DNA from: Pseudomonadota bacterium
GTDB lineage: Bacteria; Pseudomonadota; Alphaproteobacteria; Rhodobacterales; Rhodobacteraceae
Direction: 5' to 3'
Assembly: GCA_027592105.1 (NCBI GenBank)
Contig: JAQCLA010000018.1
Location: 1 to 19,650 of the forward strand
DNA length: 19,650 nucleotides
Under the pieces are notes generated by a model. That model was not told the origin of the DNA and made no database searches. It saw only the letters and a program-made list of their open reading frames with translations. This document shows, in pieces, positions 6,194 through 14,044 of the stretch. The position numbers and the translations under genes are program-made. Every line of letters starts with the position of its first letter. Positions within the stretch are counted from its first letter, which is position 1.

Positions 6194-6989
6194 GGGCAGC
6201 CCCCCGCAATAGATCGCCAAGATCGCCGAGGGCGCTGATGACTAGATCTTGGAATGCAAAACCAAGCGGCGCGGCAAACACGAACAAAAGCAGGAAAACC
6301 GCGAGCAAGGTGATCGGGAAACCGAATGAGAACAAATTAAGTGTCGGCGCAGATCGGGTGATAAGGCCAATGGTGATATTGACCAAGAACAAAACCGTCA
6401 CAACCGGAAGCATCAAGCGCGCCGCGGTGGCGAACATGGTGGCACCTGCGACCTCGCCCACCTGAAACAGGGCCAGATAATTGATCCCGGCCCCGATTGG
6501 CGCGAATGTGTAGCTTTCGATCAAGATCGCAAAGGCCACGATATGGCCGTTCAGCGATAAGAACACGACCGTCAGGAAAAGCAAGAAGATCTGGCTGATC
6601 AGCGGTGTCTGCCCCCCGCTGTTGGGGTCGATCTGAAAGGCAAAAGAAAGCCCTGCGGTTGCCGCCACCTTTTCACCCGCCAAGGCAACAGCCGAGAACA
6701 AGATCGTCAGCAAAAGACCGGCGGACAGCCCGATGGCCAATTCTTGCGCAATGATCGGTAGAACGCGGAATGTGGTCAGGTCATCAATCGATGGCACCGC
6801 AACGCGCTTCATCAAAAATGCCGCCAATGTCGCGGTGAAAACGATGCGAATGGGCAGCGGAACCATGCGCGAGCCGAAGAACGGGGCCGCCAGAAGAAAG
6901 GCAGCAAAGCGCAGCGACACAATCAAGAAGATCAGCGCTTGATCCATCACATCTTGGATAGAAAGGCCGGGCAGATCTCCAAATTCCAT
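6183..6989 (-). CDS. fliR: Flagellar export gate protein FliR
   Basis: This 268-aa integral membrane protein has six or so hydrophobic helices. It forms the export gate at the centre of the MS-ring with FliP and FliQ. Start ATG at 6989 (MEFGDLPGLSIQDVMDQALI) was chosen because GGGGAAAG precedes it and because the longer upstream frame runs antiparallel in composition and overlaps fliQ. FliR-typical features are RFAAFLLAAPFFGSRMVPLP near the N-terminus and ATAGLSFAFQIDPNSGGQTP in the middle (family form ExxGxxxGFxxAxxxdPxxG). It starts 14 nt after the fliQ stop and overlaps flhB. Confidence 0.95.
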   Translation of the reverse strand: MEFGDLPGLSIQDVMDQALIFLIVSLRFAAFLLAAPFFGSRMVPLPIRIVFTATLAAFLMKRVAVPSIDDLTTFRVLPIIAQELAIGLSAGLLLTILFSAVALAGEKVAATAGLSFAFQIDPNSGGQTPLISQIFLLFLTVVFLSLNGHIVAFAILIESYTFAPIGAGINYLALFQVGEVAGATMFATAARLMLPVVTVLFLVNITIGLITRSAPTLNLFSFGFPITLLAVFLLLFVFAAPLGFAFQDLVISALGDLGDLLRGAALGQ

Positions 6990-7003
6990 CGCCGCTTTCC
7001 CCG

Positions 7004-7270
7004 TCACCTGATCGCGACAATCTCGCCGAAGATAAAGGCGAAATAGTCGGTCATTTGGGTCAGCATAAAACCTGACATCAAGGCCATCGCCCCAAGCACA
7101 ATGACAAGCTTTGGTACAAACGACAGGGTCATCTCGTTGATCGAGGTGGCCGCTTGCATGATCCCGATGATCAGGCCCACCGCCAGCGCCACTCCAAGAA
7201 CCGGGCCAGCAGTCATTACGATGTGCCAAAAGGCGAGCCTGAGATAACCGATATTCGAGTCAAAATCCAT
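7004..7270 (-). CDS. fliQ: Flagellar export gate protein FliQ
   Basis: This 88-aa protein has two membrane helices (about 15-37 and 50-72), the usual size and shape for FliQ. Characteristic segments are VLGVALAVGLIIGIMQAATS followed by INEMTLSFVPKL, close to the family signature GLxxxxxQAxTqIxExTLsFxPK. Start ATG at 7270 lies 1 nt after the fliP stop; an upstream in-frame start at 7294 lies inside fliP and adds eight atypical residues. It packs around FliP-FliR in the export gate. Confidence 0.95.
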   Translation of the reverse strand: MDFDSNIGYLRLAFWHIVMTAGPVLGVALAVGLIIGIMQAATSINEMTLSFVPKLVIVLGAMALMSGFMLTQMTDYFAFIFGEIVAIR

Positions 7271-7271
7271 C

Positions 7272-8042
7272 TTAGCCGCCCGTCCCCATTGCAAAAGTCG
7301 CAGCCAGTGAGCCGACCGTCATGGTCCAGCCATCCACCAAAACAAACAACAACAGTTTAAATGGCAACGAGATCAACATGGGCGAGAGCATCATCATGCC
7401 CAAGGACATCAAGATCGACGCAATCACCATGTCGATGACCAAGAATGGCAGGAAGATCAAAAACCCGATCTGAAAAGCGGTCTTGAGTTCCGAGGTGATA
7501 AAGGCCGGAAGCACCACAGAGAGCGGAATTTCCGAGACATCGGTAAAGTCACCCGTTTCCGCCATATCAGAGAACAAAAGCAGCGCCTCTGTATGAGTAT
7601 TTGCAACCATGAAATCCTTGATCAAGGTGCTGCCCTGCGTGAGCGCTGCATCAGCGCTCATTTCTTCGGCCAAATAGGGTGACAGCGCGGTATCATTAAT
7701 CGCGGTCAGGGTCGGCGTCATGATCGCAAAGGTCAAGAAAAGCGCGATGGCGATCAATACTTGGTTCGGCGGGGTCTGCTGTGTTCCCAATGCCTGACGC
7801 AAGATCGACAAAACGATGATGATCCGGGTAAATGCCGTCATCCCAAGCACAATTGACGGCAATACCGTCAAGGCTGTCATCAGAGCAAGAATTTGCAGCG
7901 ACAGCGAATAGGTGGTGGCTCCGTCCTCGTCTTGACCAACCCGAATGGCGGTCATGGACAGGGGATCTTGCGCCATCGCCATTTGTGGCAGCGCGATCGC
8001 GGCGGCAAGCAAGCCTGCGATGATGAAGAACCGATGCGTCAT
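7272..8042 (-). CDS. fliP: Flagellar export gate protein FliP
   Basis: The protein is 256 aa from ATG 8042, which overlaps the fliO stop (ATGA). It has a cleavable signal peptide (MTHRFFIIAGLLAAAIALPQ then MAMA-QDP, about residues 1-23), typical of FliP. Conserved motifs include SLQILALMTALTVLPSIVLG, FTRIIIVLSILRQALGTQQT and PPNQVLIAIALFLTF, then in the C-terminal half PAFITSELKTAFQIGFLIFL and LGMMMLSPMLISLPFKLLLF. FliP forms the pentameric core of the export gate. The longer upstream frame (to 8153) is fliO sequence in another frame. Confidence 0.96.
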   Translation of the reverse strand: MTHRFFIIAGLLAAAIALPQMAMAQDPLSMTAIRVGQDEDGATTYSLSLQILALMTALTVLPSIVLGMTAFTRIIIVLSILRQALGTQQTPPNQVLIAIALFLTFAIMTPTLTAINDTALSPYLAEEMSADAALTQGSTLIKDFMVANTHTEALLLFSDMAETGDFTDVSEIPLSVVLPAFITSELKTAFQIGFLIFLPFLVIDMVIASILMSLGMMMLSPMLISLPFKLLLFVLVDGWTMTVGSLAATFAMGTGG

Positions 8043-8323
8043 GGCTGGGCCTGCGATGCTGGCGGCGTCACTTGGCCAAGCTGCAAAAAGGCCCCTGCCC
8101 CTTGCCGCCCGGTCAAAACCAGAATGCGCTGTCCGTCTGCCTCGACCAGGCACAGGCGTTCATGCTGGCCGATGGGCGTGACTTCGACTAACCGAATTTC
8201 GCGCCCGCGACCAAGCCGGTTGCCGATGCCTGTGGCATGTCTGCGCAGCACGATCTGCACCGCAATCAAGACCGCGAGAAACCCCACGACCACGATCACT
8301 TGCGTCAAGCCTACCTCTGCCAT
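8039..8323 (-). CDS. fliO: Flagellar export apparatus assembly protein FliO
   Basis: This short 94-aa protein has one N-terminal membrane helix (about 7-27, TQVIVVVGFLAVLIAVQIVL). A small cytoplasmic domain follows with IRLVEVTPIGQHERLCLVEA and DGQRILVLTG, the FliO family pattern. FliO is a chaperone for assembly of the FliP ring. An SD GAGGG lies 6 nt upstream of the ATG, and a sigma-54 promoter sits about 32-48 bp upstream. It heads the fliOPQR-flhB unit; R. sphaeroides fliO likewise has its own RpoN2-dependent promoter. Confidence 0.92.
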   Translation of the reverse strand: MAEVGLTQVIVVVGFLAVLIAVQIVLRRHATGIGNRLGRGREIRLVEVTPIGQHERLCLVEADGQRILVLTGRQGAGAFLQLGQVTPPASQAQP

Positions 8324-8354
8324 GTCGCGCCCTCATCCGCTTTCGCAAGAACAA

Positions 8355-8371
8355 AGCAAACGCCATGCCAT
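8355..8371 (-). promoter_or_regulatory. Sigma-54 promoter for fliOPQR-flhB
   Basis: The minus-strand sequence is ATGGCATGGCGTTTGCT. It has TGGCAT at -24, TTTGC at -12 and exactly 10 bp between GG and GC. Predicted start is near 8344, about 21 nt before the fliO ATG. It lies in the 150-bp gap between fliN and fliO. Confidence 0.8.
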
Positions 8372-8437
8372 CCCCGAGAAATCAGGAAAAGTAATCTTCA
8401 AGGCATTGGTAGGTATTGATTTTATTTCACTCTGCAA

Positions 8438-8457
8438 ACAGGCCACACGCGGCCCGT
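8438..8457 (-). terminator. Possible weak hairpin terminator after fliN
   Basis: On the minus strand ACGGGCC and GGCCTGT can form a 7-bp stem (one G-T pair) around the loop GCGTGT, 17-36 nt after the fliN stop. Only a TTT follows, so intrinsic termination would be partial at best. It separates fliN from the fliO promoter. Confidence 0.3.
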
Positions 8458-8473
8458 CAATTCTTCGACAAGC

Positions 8474-8791
8474 TCAAAGGCCCTGAACTCGCTTTTCCAG
8501 ATCGACGATTTCACCAAAGCGCACGCCGAAGCGTTCGCCCACCATCACCACTTCGCCGCGCGCGATCATGGTGCCGTTGATCAAAATATCGAGCGGATCG
8601 CCCGCCAGCCGATCAAGTTCGACAACCGACCCTTCGTTCAGGCGCAACAGATCACGAATGGTAATCTCGGTGCGCCCAACCTCGACGGTCATGCGCACTT
8701 CGATATTCTCGAGCACCCGCAAATTCTCGATGCTGGCGCGCTCGCCCTTGGCTTCGGTTTGCGGTGCCTTGGTATCTTGGTTATCGGCCAT
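8474..8791 (-). CDS. fliN: Flagellar motor switch protein FliN
   Basis: This 105-aa protein is essentially a SpoA (surface presentation of antigens) domain. A charged N-terminus of about 25 residues is followed by LENIEVRMTVEVGRTEITIR, DLLRLNEGSVVELDRLAGDP and LDILINGTMIARGEVVMVGE with RFGVRFGEIV. These are the family hallmarks (LxxLxxGsVieLdxxagepvdilvNGxxiarGEVVVvdenfGvRIteI). FliN forms the lower C-ring with FliM and docks FliH for the export ATPase. It starts 18 nt after the fliM stop. Confidence 0.96.
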   Translation of the reverse strand: MADNQDTKAPQTEAKGERASIENLRVLENIEVRMTVEVGRTEITIRDLLRLNEGSVVELDRLAGDPLDILINGTMIARGEVVMVGERFGVRFGEIVDLEKRVQGL

Positions 8792-8809
8792 ATCTCGTTT
8801 CCCTTAGCT

Positions 8810-9799
8810 TTAATCTTCTGTCTCATGAATACGGCGCGTCAAATGCAGCGCCGCTTGCGGCCCCACCTGCCCCATTTCACCGCTAAACATTACGCGCCCC
8901 TCGACCAAGACCTGCACGCCATCATGCAATTGCATCGGGAAAGTATCACCCGATTGCAGATGGATCAGATTATGTAATGCGGTTGTCGGCTCGGCGAGCC
9001 GCCCGGTCAGTGTCAGCGGAATGTTCAAGATCGCGCGTTCAAGGCGCTGACGCCATGACAGATCATCATCCACATAATCAGACTGCACCCGCGAGCGCAG
9101 TTGCGAGGCAATCGGCTTGAGCGTTTGCAGCGGATAAATAATGTCAAAGGTCGCGGGTTCTGTCTTGGGCAACTGCACGACAAAAGAACAGATGATCACC
9201 GTCTCTGAGCCATCGACGAAAGAGGCGAACTGCATGTTCTCTTCTCGGCCTTGGATAGAGAAGGTCACAGGCGTCAAATCGCGCCAAGCCATTTGCAAGG
9301 CTTCATTCAAGCCACCGGTGACAATCTCGATCACCCGCTGTTCCGTCGCGGTGAATTCACCTTGGACACGCTTGAGCGGCCGAACGGCCGTGCCGCCATA
9401 GTAGGAGTTCGTCAAGAGCGAGATGAAATTCGGCGGCAAGACCATCAATTGATTGCCGCGCAACTCTTCCATCCTGCTGTTTGTCAAGCTGACGAAATTC
9501 TCAGATGACGCACTATAATCGTCAAAGGTTTTGACTTCGGGCGGGAACGACGAGATCCGCGGTTGCACCCGCAGCATCGGTAAAAAAACCGACCGGGCAA
9601 ATCGGCTAAAGCGCTCATTGATCATTCTGAGCGCATAGTAATCACCCAGAAGCGACAGATCATCCGAGCCAAAAGTAAACGGCCTGACCCCGGAATTGTC
9701 CCCATCCATAAAAACGCCGTCCGCCGCGCCGGAAGAGTGGCTTAGACCCTCAATCAGCGCCTCGACTTCTTCGTTACTCAGTTTGCGCGACGATACCAT
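8810..9799 (-). CDS. fliM: Flagellar motor switch protein FliM
   Basis: This 329-aa protein links CheY signalling to rotor direction. The N-terminal motif LSNEEVEALIEGL (residues 7-19) corresponds to the CheY-P binding peptide (LSQxEIDALL). The middle CheC-like domain spans about 40-235, and a C-terminal SpoA domain that contacts FliN spans about 245-320 (LNIPLTLTGRL, LQSGDTFPMQLHDGVQVLVE). AGGGG precedes the ATG. It lies 17 nt after fliL. No chemotaxis genes are in the window. Confidence 0.96.
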   Translation of the reverse strand: MVSSRKLSNEEVEALIEGLSHSSGAADGVFMDGDNSGVRPFTFGSDDLSLLGDYYALRMINERFSRFARSVFLPMLRVQPRISSFPPEVKTFDDYSASSENFVSLTNSRMEELRGNQLMVLPPNFISLLTNSYYGGTAVRPLKRVQGEFTATEQRVIEIVTGGLNEALQMAWRDLTPVTFSIQGREENMQFASFVDGSETVIICSFVVQLPKTEPATFDIIYPLQTLKPIASQLRSRVQSDYVDDDLSWRQRLERAILNIPLTLTGRLAEPTTALHNLIHLQSGDTFPMQLHDGVQVLVEGRVMFSGEMGQVGPQAALHLTRRIHETED

Positions 9800-9816
9800 A
9801 GCTTGCCCCTACCCCT

Positions 9817-10404
9817 TCACTGCAGAATGAAAGAGGTGAAATGGACGCCCTCTATGCCGCCAAAACCTTCGAGTTGCTCAAGCTTCACGTTGATTGCCTC
9901 ACGCATCCGCTCTGCCATGGCATCGCGCCCGACCTTGCCCTCGACTTCTTCTTCGGTGAATTCGCTGATCACGCCCAAAACCTCGGACCGCAAGGCGAGC
10001 TGATGAGTTTCAACATTCTGCACAACTGATTCATCATATTGCGTCGATACGCCGATTCCGACTTGGAGAAACTTACGCGAAGCGCGCAGGTTTGTCGTGA
10101 AATTTCCGGGGAATTCAAAATAGCTGGTGATGAAGGTCTCGACGTCATCGACCGGTTTTGCAACGCGCGAGGGGCCTGCGCCTTCTTCCTCACCTTCCTC
10201 CTCGGGGGGCGGCAATTGGCCCGATTCCTGAAGTTTGCGTTCGATAATCATATCGATTTCTTCGGACGGGTTTGTCGTTTGCCCAAAGAGGAAAAAACCC
10301 GCGCCGAGGCCAATACCGACAAGCACCAAGCCCCCGATAACGAAAATCAAGATCTTCAAAAGACCCCCCTTGGGTTTACCCTCTGGCGTGCTTTGATCTG
10401 ACAT
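9817..10404 (-). CDS. fliL: Flagellar basal body-associated protein FliL
   Basis: This 195-aa inner-membrane protein has a short cytoplasmic N-terminus, one membrane helix (about 17-41, LLKILIFVIGGLVLVGIGLG), an acidic linker with runs of Glu (about 62-75), and a periplasmic stomatin-like domain. That domain contains SYFEFPGNFTTNLRASRKFL and ends EGVHFTSFILQ, as FliL proteins do (VxxVyFTxFvvQ). FliL rings surround stators; in R. sphaeroides it is required for Fla1 rotation, and FlgT and MotB are reported partners there. GAGGA lies 9 nt before the ATG, 15 nt after fliK. Confidence 0.95.
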   Translation of the reverse strand: MSDQSTPEGKPKGGLLKILIFVIGGLVLVGIGLGAGFFLFGQTTNPSEEIDMIIERKLQESGQLPPPEEEGEEEGAGPSRVAKPVDDVETFITSYFEFPGNFTTNLRASRKFLQVGIGVSTQYDESVVQNVETHQLALRSEVLGVISEFTEEEVEGKVGRDAMAERMREAINVKLEQLEGFGGIEGVHFTSFILQ

Positions 10405-10419
10405 TTCTTAAATCCTCAG

Positions 10420-12195
10420 TTAGGCAAGCAAATTGATGCCGGTCGACTGTTTCCGGTCAGCACTATATGCGCCACCTGTCGCAGTTTCGGAAGGTTCTTC
10501 ACGATTGGCGTTTTCAAGGGCGGATCGATTGCGCCTTGGCGCATGTTGACCTTGCTGACCAGATTGCGCACCTGCACCTTGTTCTTGCGCAGAAAAGCCA
10601 GACAAGCGATAGCCGGATTGATCAAGCGCCTGCGCAAGCCGATCTTCGGCACCGCTTAACAGACGCGCAGCGGCAGTTGTTTCGGTGACGATATGGACCA
10701 AGGTTTGCTCGCCGCGCAGATCAAGCATGACGCGGATTTCGCCAAGGTTCTTGGGCCGCAGTGACAGCTCAATACGTTGCGACCCATTGCTCACCATCCG
10801 CTCAATATGGCCGACCAATTGCTTACCCCAATCGGCTTGCCGCAAGTTGAGCGTCGCGGCTGGTGCCATCGCTACGGGCGCGGGTGGCAAAACAGGCTGC
10901 GTCACACTCGCAGGGCGCGCCGCAGCGTTTGAAGCGGCGACCGGCTCAGATCGCTCCGTTGCGCTATGGGCGAGATCCAACATCGTGGCCTCAACGCGCC
11001 GGGAAATCTCACCAACAGATTTTTCGCCGCCAGATTCCGACAGGCGGGGGTCACGGGCGATGATCTTGGCCTGTTGCCCCGCAACAGAGATCATCATCGG
11101 ATCTGGACGGGTGGCCGCAACGGCATTGGGCGCGGGCTCTGATGGTCTGTCGTTGTTCACCGTCATCATGGTGAGCGGGTCAAGCGGCGATTTGGCACCC
11201 CGCTCGACCGCGGGCTTTTTTTGCTCTGCGATCAGGCTTGCAAGGATCGGAGCTTTTGCCTGTGTCTCAACAGGCGCATCTTGCGGCGCGGCCAGATCAG
11301 GGGTCGCGTTGCGCGGTGGTACCTCGCTTGGCGTCAATGCCCGGTCAACCATCTTGGCCGCAGCTTCGGCCTTTGGCGGCAATGTTTCGGCCGTATCCAA
11401 TGGCAAAAGTTGCGGGGCCAATGGATCGATCGCTGCCTCGCCTGTCTCAGCGACGTTGCCTAGGGCCGCAGACGCGCGCGCTTTGTCGGCTTGCAATGCC
11501 TTTTGCTGCATCGGCGCGGGAAGATCGCCCCTCGCGCCCGGTGCCAAAAGATTGGCATGCGCTGCATCTTGGACCGTCACCTGCGGGGTGGGCATGGGCA
11601 AGCCCCGCTCTGCGTCCGCGAAACCGGCAACCACGCCTTGATCCGATGCTGCAAGCGTCGGCACCGCGAGGGCGGCGTCTGGTTCGATCATCTGCGCATC
11701 ACCAATTCGCGGCATTTGCTCCATCATGTGCTGCGATTGTGCAAGCGCCTCGGCCAACTGCTCTTCGCTGGGCAATTGGCCCGGTACCATGAAAGCTGGA
11801 ACAGCGATCTGCTCTGCGTCAATTGGCCAAGGCAATGGCATCGTCTCGACCACCAGATGCTCCGTCAAAAGCGCCGGATCAGCCAGCATAGTGGTGGACG
11901 GGGCAGTATCCGTTGCCATCACCGCGACATCAGCGAATTGCGCGTCCAATACCCCGGTAAAGGGATCTGTACGGCCTGCCTCACCCACGTTAGGCGAAGA
12001 TGCATCCGCAGCTTGCGGATCATCGGCCAAGGCCAATGCAACATCCTCATCAACCGGGTTTTCCGAGTTGGCCAGCGCTGTGTTTGTGATGGAAAAAAGC
12101 GGATCGAACATTGCACCAAAGCCAGGCTTGGCGCTGCGCGAGTGCAAGCCCGGCTCTACGGCCCTCAAGTCGATCGAATTGACTATCGCTTTCAT
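10420..12195 (-). CDS. fliK: Flagellar hook-length control protein FliK
   Basis: The protein is 591 aa from ATG 12195 (MKAIVNSIDLRAVEPGLHSR), with GGTGAG 8 nt upstream; a GTG at 12207 would add four residues but has no SD. The N-terminal 450 residues are Ala/Pro/Glu-rich and of low complexity, as expected for the secreted molecular ruler. The C-terminal substrate-switch domain (Flg_hook) is clear: WGKQLVGHIERMVSNGSQRI, ELSLRPKNLGEIRVMLDLRG and LSGAEDRLAQALDQSGYRL. FliK measures hook length and triggers FlhB to change export specificity. It has its own sigma-54 promoter and begins the fliKLMN group. At nearly 600 aa it is longer than the enteric protein (about 400). Confidence 0.93.
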   Translation of the reverse strand: MKAIVNSIDLRAVEPGLHSRSAKPGFGAMFDPLFSITNTALANSENPVDEDVALALADDPQAADASSPNVGEAGRTDPFTGVLDAQFADVAVMATDTAPSTTMLADPALLTEHLVVETMPLPWPIDAEQIAVPAFMVPGQLPSEEQLAEALAQSQHMMEQMPRIGDAQMIEPDAALAVPTLAASDQGVVAGFADAERGLPMPTPQVTVQDAAHANLLAPGARGDLPAPMQQKALQADKARASAALGNVAETGEAAIDPLAPQLLPLDTAETLPPKAEAAAKMVDRALTPSEVPPRNATPDLAAPQDAPVETQAKAPILASLIAEQKKPAVERGAKSPLDPLTMMTVNNDRPSEPAPNAVAATRPDPMMISVAGQQAKIIARDPRLSESGGEKSVGEISRRVEATMLDLAHSATERSEPVAASNAAARPASVTQPVLPPAPVAMAPAATLNLRQADWGKQLVGHIERMVSNGSQRIELSLRPKNLGEIRVMLDLRGEQTLVHIVTETTAAARLLSGAEDRLAQALDQSGYRLSGFSAQEQGAGAQSGQQGQHAPRRNRSALENANREEPSETATGGAYSADRKQSTGINLLA

Positions 12196-12254
12196 CGTTA
12201 GGCTCACCCAGTTTGGTTAAACATGTTGAACAGGCACGCAGCAAATCTGTCTCG

Positions 12255-12271
12255 TGCAAGAAAAATGCCAA
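12255..12271 (-). promoter_or_regulatory. Sigma-54 promoter for fliKLMN
   Basis: The minus-strand sequence is TTGGCATTTTTCTTGCA. It has TTGGCA at -24, CTTGCA at -12 and 10 bp between GG and GC, the best overall match of the set. Predicted start is near 12244, giving a leader of about 49 nt to the fliK ATG. It sits in the 93-bp gap between fliJ and fliK. Confidence 0.85.
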
Positions 12272-12288
12272 GATTGAGCAGTTTGGCA

Positions 12289-12708
12289 CTAGTCTCTCGG
12301 CCTTGCGCCGCGCGGCGGCATTTGGCCTTCGGCAAAGCTTTCGCGGGTTTCGATTTCGGTTTTCCGCGCCACGACACGGCGCTCTTCCAGAACTGTTTCT
12401 CGGCTTTTGTGGCGCATCAGCGCTGCACGCGCCTGGGCAATCTCCACGGCCAAAAACTCGTTTCGGTTTTCCAGCAACTCGAATTGCTCTTGCATCTGCC
12501 GCCCGTACCAAGCCCGCGAGCGCAGTGCAAAAGGCGTCATCGGCTCATCAAGCGGCGTATTGGCTTGGATCAGGCCAGCCAATTTCGTCTGCATGGATTG
12601 GGCGCGCCCAAGCTCGCCCGATAATTCGCCAGCAGCCTGCGCTTGCCGGCGCGCGCGCATCTTTTCGCGCAATTGCATCAGACCGATCAAGCGCTCGGAA
12701 CGCGACAT
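12289..12708 (-). CDS. fliJ: Flagellar export chaperone/ATPase stalk protein FliJ
   Basis: This 139-aa, highly charged, Arg/Glu/Ala-rich protein is predicted to be an antiparallel coiled coil along most of its length, with no membrane segment. Length (usual 140-150) and position immediately after fliI identify it as FliJ; the sequence itself is weakly conserved in this family. FliJ sits in the FliI hexamer like the gamma subunit of F1-ATPase and links it to FlhA. It starts 7 nt after the fliI stop. It is the last gene of the fleT-fliEFGHIJ unit. Confidence 0.88.
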   Translation of the reverse strand: MSRSERLIGLMQLREKMRARRQAQAAGELSGELGRAQSMQTKLAGLIQANTPLDEPMTPFALRSRAWYGRQMQEQFELLENRNEFLAVEIAQARAALMRHKSRETVLEERRVVARKTEIETRESFAEGQMPPRGARPRD

Positions 12709-12715
12709 GGCGCTG

Positions 12716-14044
12716 TCACTCCCCCATCATCGCGATCAAGCCCTTTTGGCTATCGCCAAAGCTTGCAGGTTCGTTCGGCGCTTGCTTGATAAAGGTCGTG
12801 AGGTTCGACCAAAGCGAGACCGCAAGATCGAGGTCAGGATCTTGCCCCGATTGATAGCCGCCCATCAGCATCAGGTCGCGGTTTTCAAGATAGAGCGAGA
12901 CAAGCCTGCGAAACCGCATCGCGGCCGCCTGTTGCTCGGGCGGCGTGATATCGGACATCACCCGGCTGACCGAGGCAGAGATATCAACCGCCGGGTAAAT
13001 CCCAAGCTGGGTCTGGCGGCGCGACAGCACGATATGGCCATCAAGAATGGCGCGCGCGGCATCAACAACCGGATCATTTGTCATATCATCCCCGTCGGCC
13101 AGCACGGTGTAAAAGGCGGTGATCGATCCCTCGCCTTCAAGCCCGGTGCCAGAGCGCTCGACAAGCGCGGGGATCAACGACACGACCGAGGGGGGGTAAC
13201 CCTTGGCAGTTGGCTGCTCACCAAGCGCAAGACCGACCTCCCGGCGGGCATGGGCCACGCGGGTGAGGCTATCCATAATCAGCAAAACCTCTTTGCCCTG
13301 AGCGCGGAAATATTCGGCGATGGCCGTCGCGCGGTGCGCGCCCCTGATACGAAGCAAGGCCGAGCGGTCGGCAGGCACGGCAACCACAACAACCTTGCGG
13401 CGTGCGTCCCCTTGCATCACCTGTTCGACCATCGCACCCACTTCGCGGCCACGCTCGCCGATCAACGCCATGACAATGACGTCAGCCTCGGAGAACCGGG
13501 TCATCATCGCGAGGAGCACCGACTTACCAACGCCCGAACCTGCGATAATGCCCACACGCTGGCCACGACCAACTGTTAACAAGGCATTGACCACCCGCAC
13601 CCCGACATCCAGCGGCTTTGCAACGGGCTTGCGGGCAAGCGGATTGAGGGGGCGGCCCATCAACGGCCAGCTCTCGTCAAGTTCCAATGGACCGATCGTA
13701 TCAAGCGGATTGCCCTGCGCGTCGATCACCCGCCCAAGCAGGTTCGGCCCAACCTTGATCCGGTTGTCGATTTCAATCGGTGAGACGCGCGCACCGATCT
13801 CGACACGGGCGTCCAGATCATAAAGAAACAACAGGTTGCGCCCATCACGAAAGCCGATGACCTCGGCTTGGGCCAGATCGTAACCGGCGGTCTCGACCTG
13901 ACAGATCGCACCCACCAGAACCGGGAAGCCGTCACATTCAAGGATCTGCCCGTCAAAGCGGGTGACCCGGCCAGATGTCACCAGATGCCGCCGGTTTGGC
14001 AGCGCGGCCACATCAGCGCGAACCTTTTCGAGAATGGCGTTCAT
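12716..14044 (-). CDS. fliI: Flagellum-specific export ATPase FliI
   Basis: This 442-aa cytoplasmic ATPase is related to F1 beta. Walker A AGSGVGKS is at 168-175 and the Walker B region (EVLLIMDSLTRVAHARREV) at about 250. The family stretch GEQPTAKGYPPSVVSLIPAL and then LVERSGTGLEGEGSITAFYT is intact, as is the GRVIDAQGNPLD segment near residue 105. It energises delivery of export substrates, with FliH as regulator and FliJ as stalk. Its ATG overlaps the fliH stop (ATGA). Length is typical. Confidence 0.97.
   Translation of the reverse strand: MNAILEKVRADVAALPNRRHLVTSGRVTRFDGQILECDGFPVLVGAICQVETAGYDLAQAEVIGFRDGRNLLFLYDLDARVEIGARVSPIEIDNRIKVGPNLLGRVIDAQGNPLDTIGPLELDESWPLMGRPLNPLARKPVAKPLDVGVRVVNALLTVGRGQRVGIIAGSGVGKSVLLAMMTRFSEADVIVMALIGERGREVGAMVEQVMQGDARRKVVVVAVPADRSALLRIRGAHRATAIAEYFRAQGKEVLLIMDSLTRVAHARREVGLALGEQPTAKGYPPSVVSLIPALVERSGTGLEGEGSITAFYTVLADGDDMTNDPVVDAARAILDGHIVLSRRQTQLGIYPAVDISASVSRVMSDITPPEQQAAAMRFRRLVSLYLENRDLMLMGGYQSGQDPDLDLAVSLWSNLTTFIKQAPNEPASFGDSQKGLIAMMGE

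Noticed and set aside
6990..7229. N-terminal extension of the fliR frame
   Set aside because: It overlaps all of the fliQ C-terminus and encodes an Arg/Asp/His-rich, non-hydrophobic stretch unlike FliR. The ATG at 6989 has a good SD.
10685..11641. 318-codon open frame on the plus strand
   Set aside because: It is antisense to the low-complexity part of fliK. The Ala/Ser-rich translation reflects the Ala/Pro codons on the other strand.
12407..13579. 390-codon open frame on the plus strand
   Set aside because: It is antisense to fliI and fliJ, with no family resemblance and the composition of a mirror frame.
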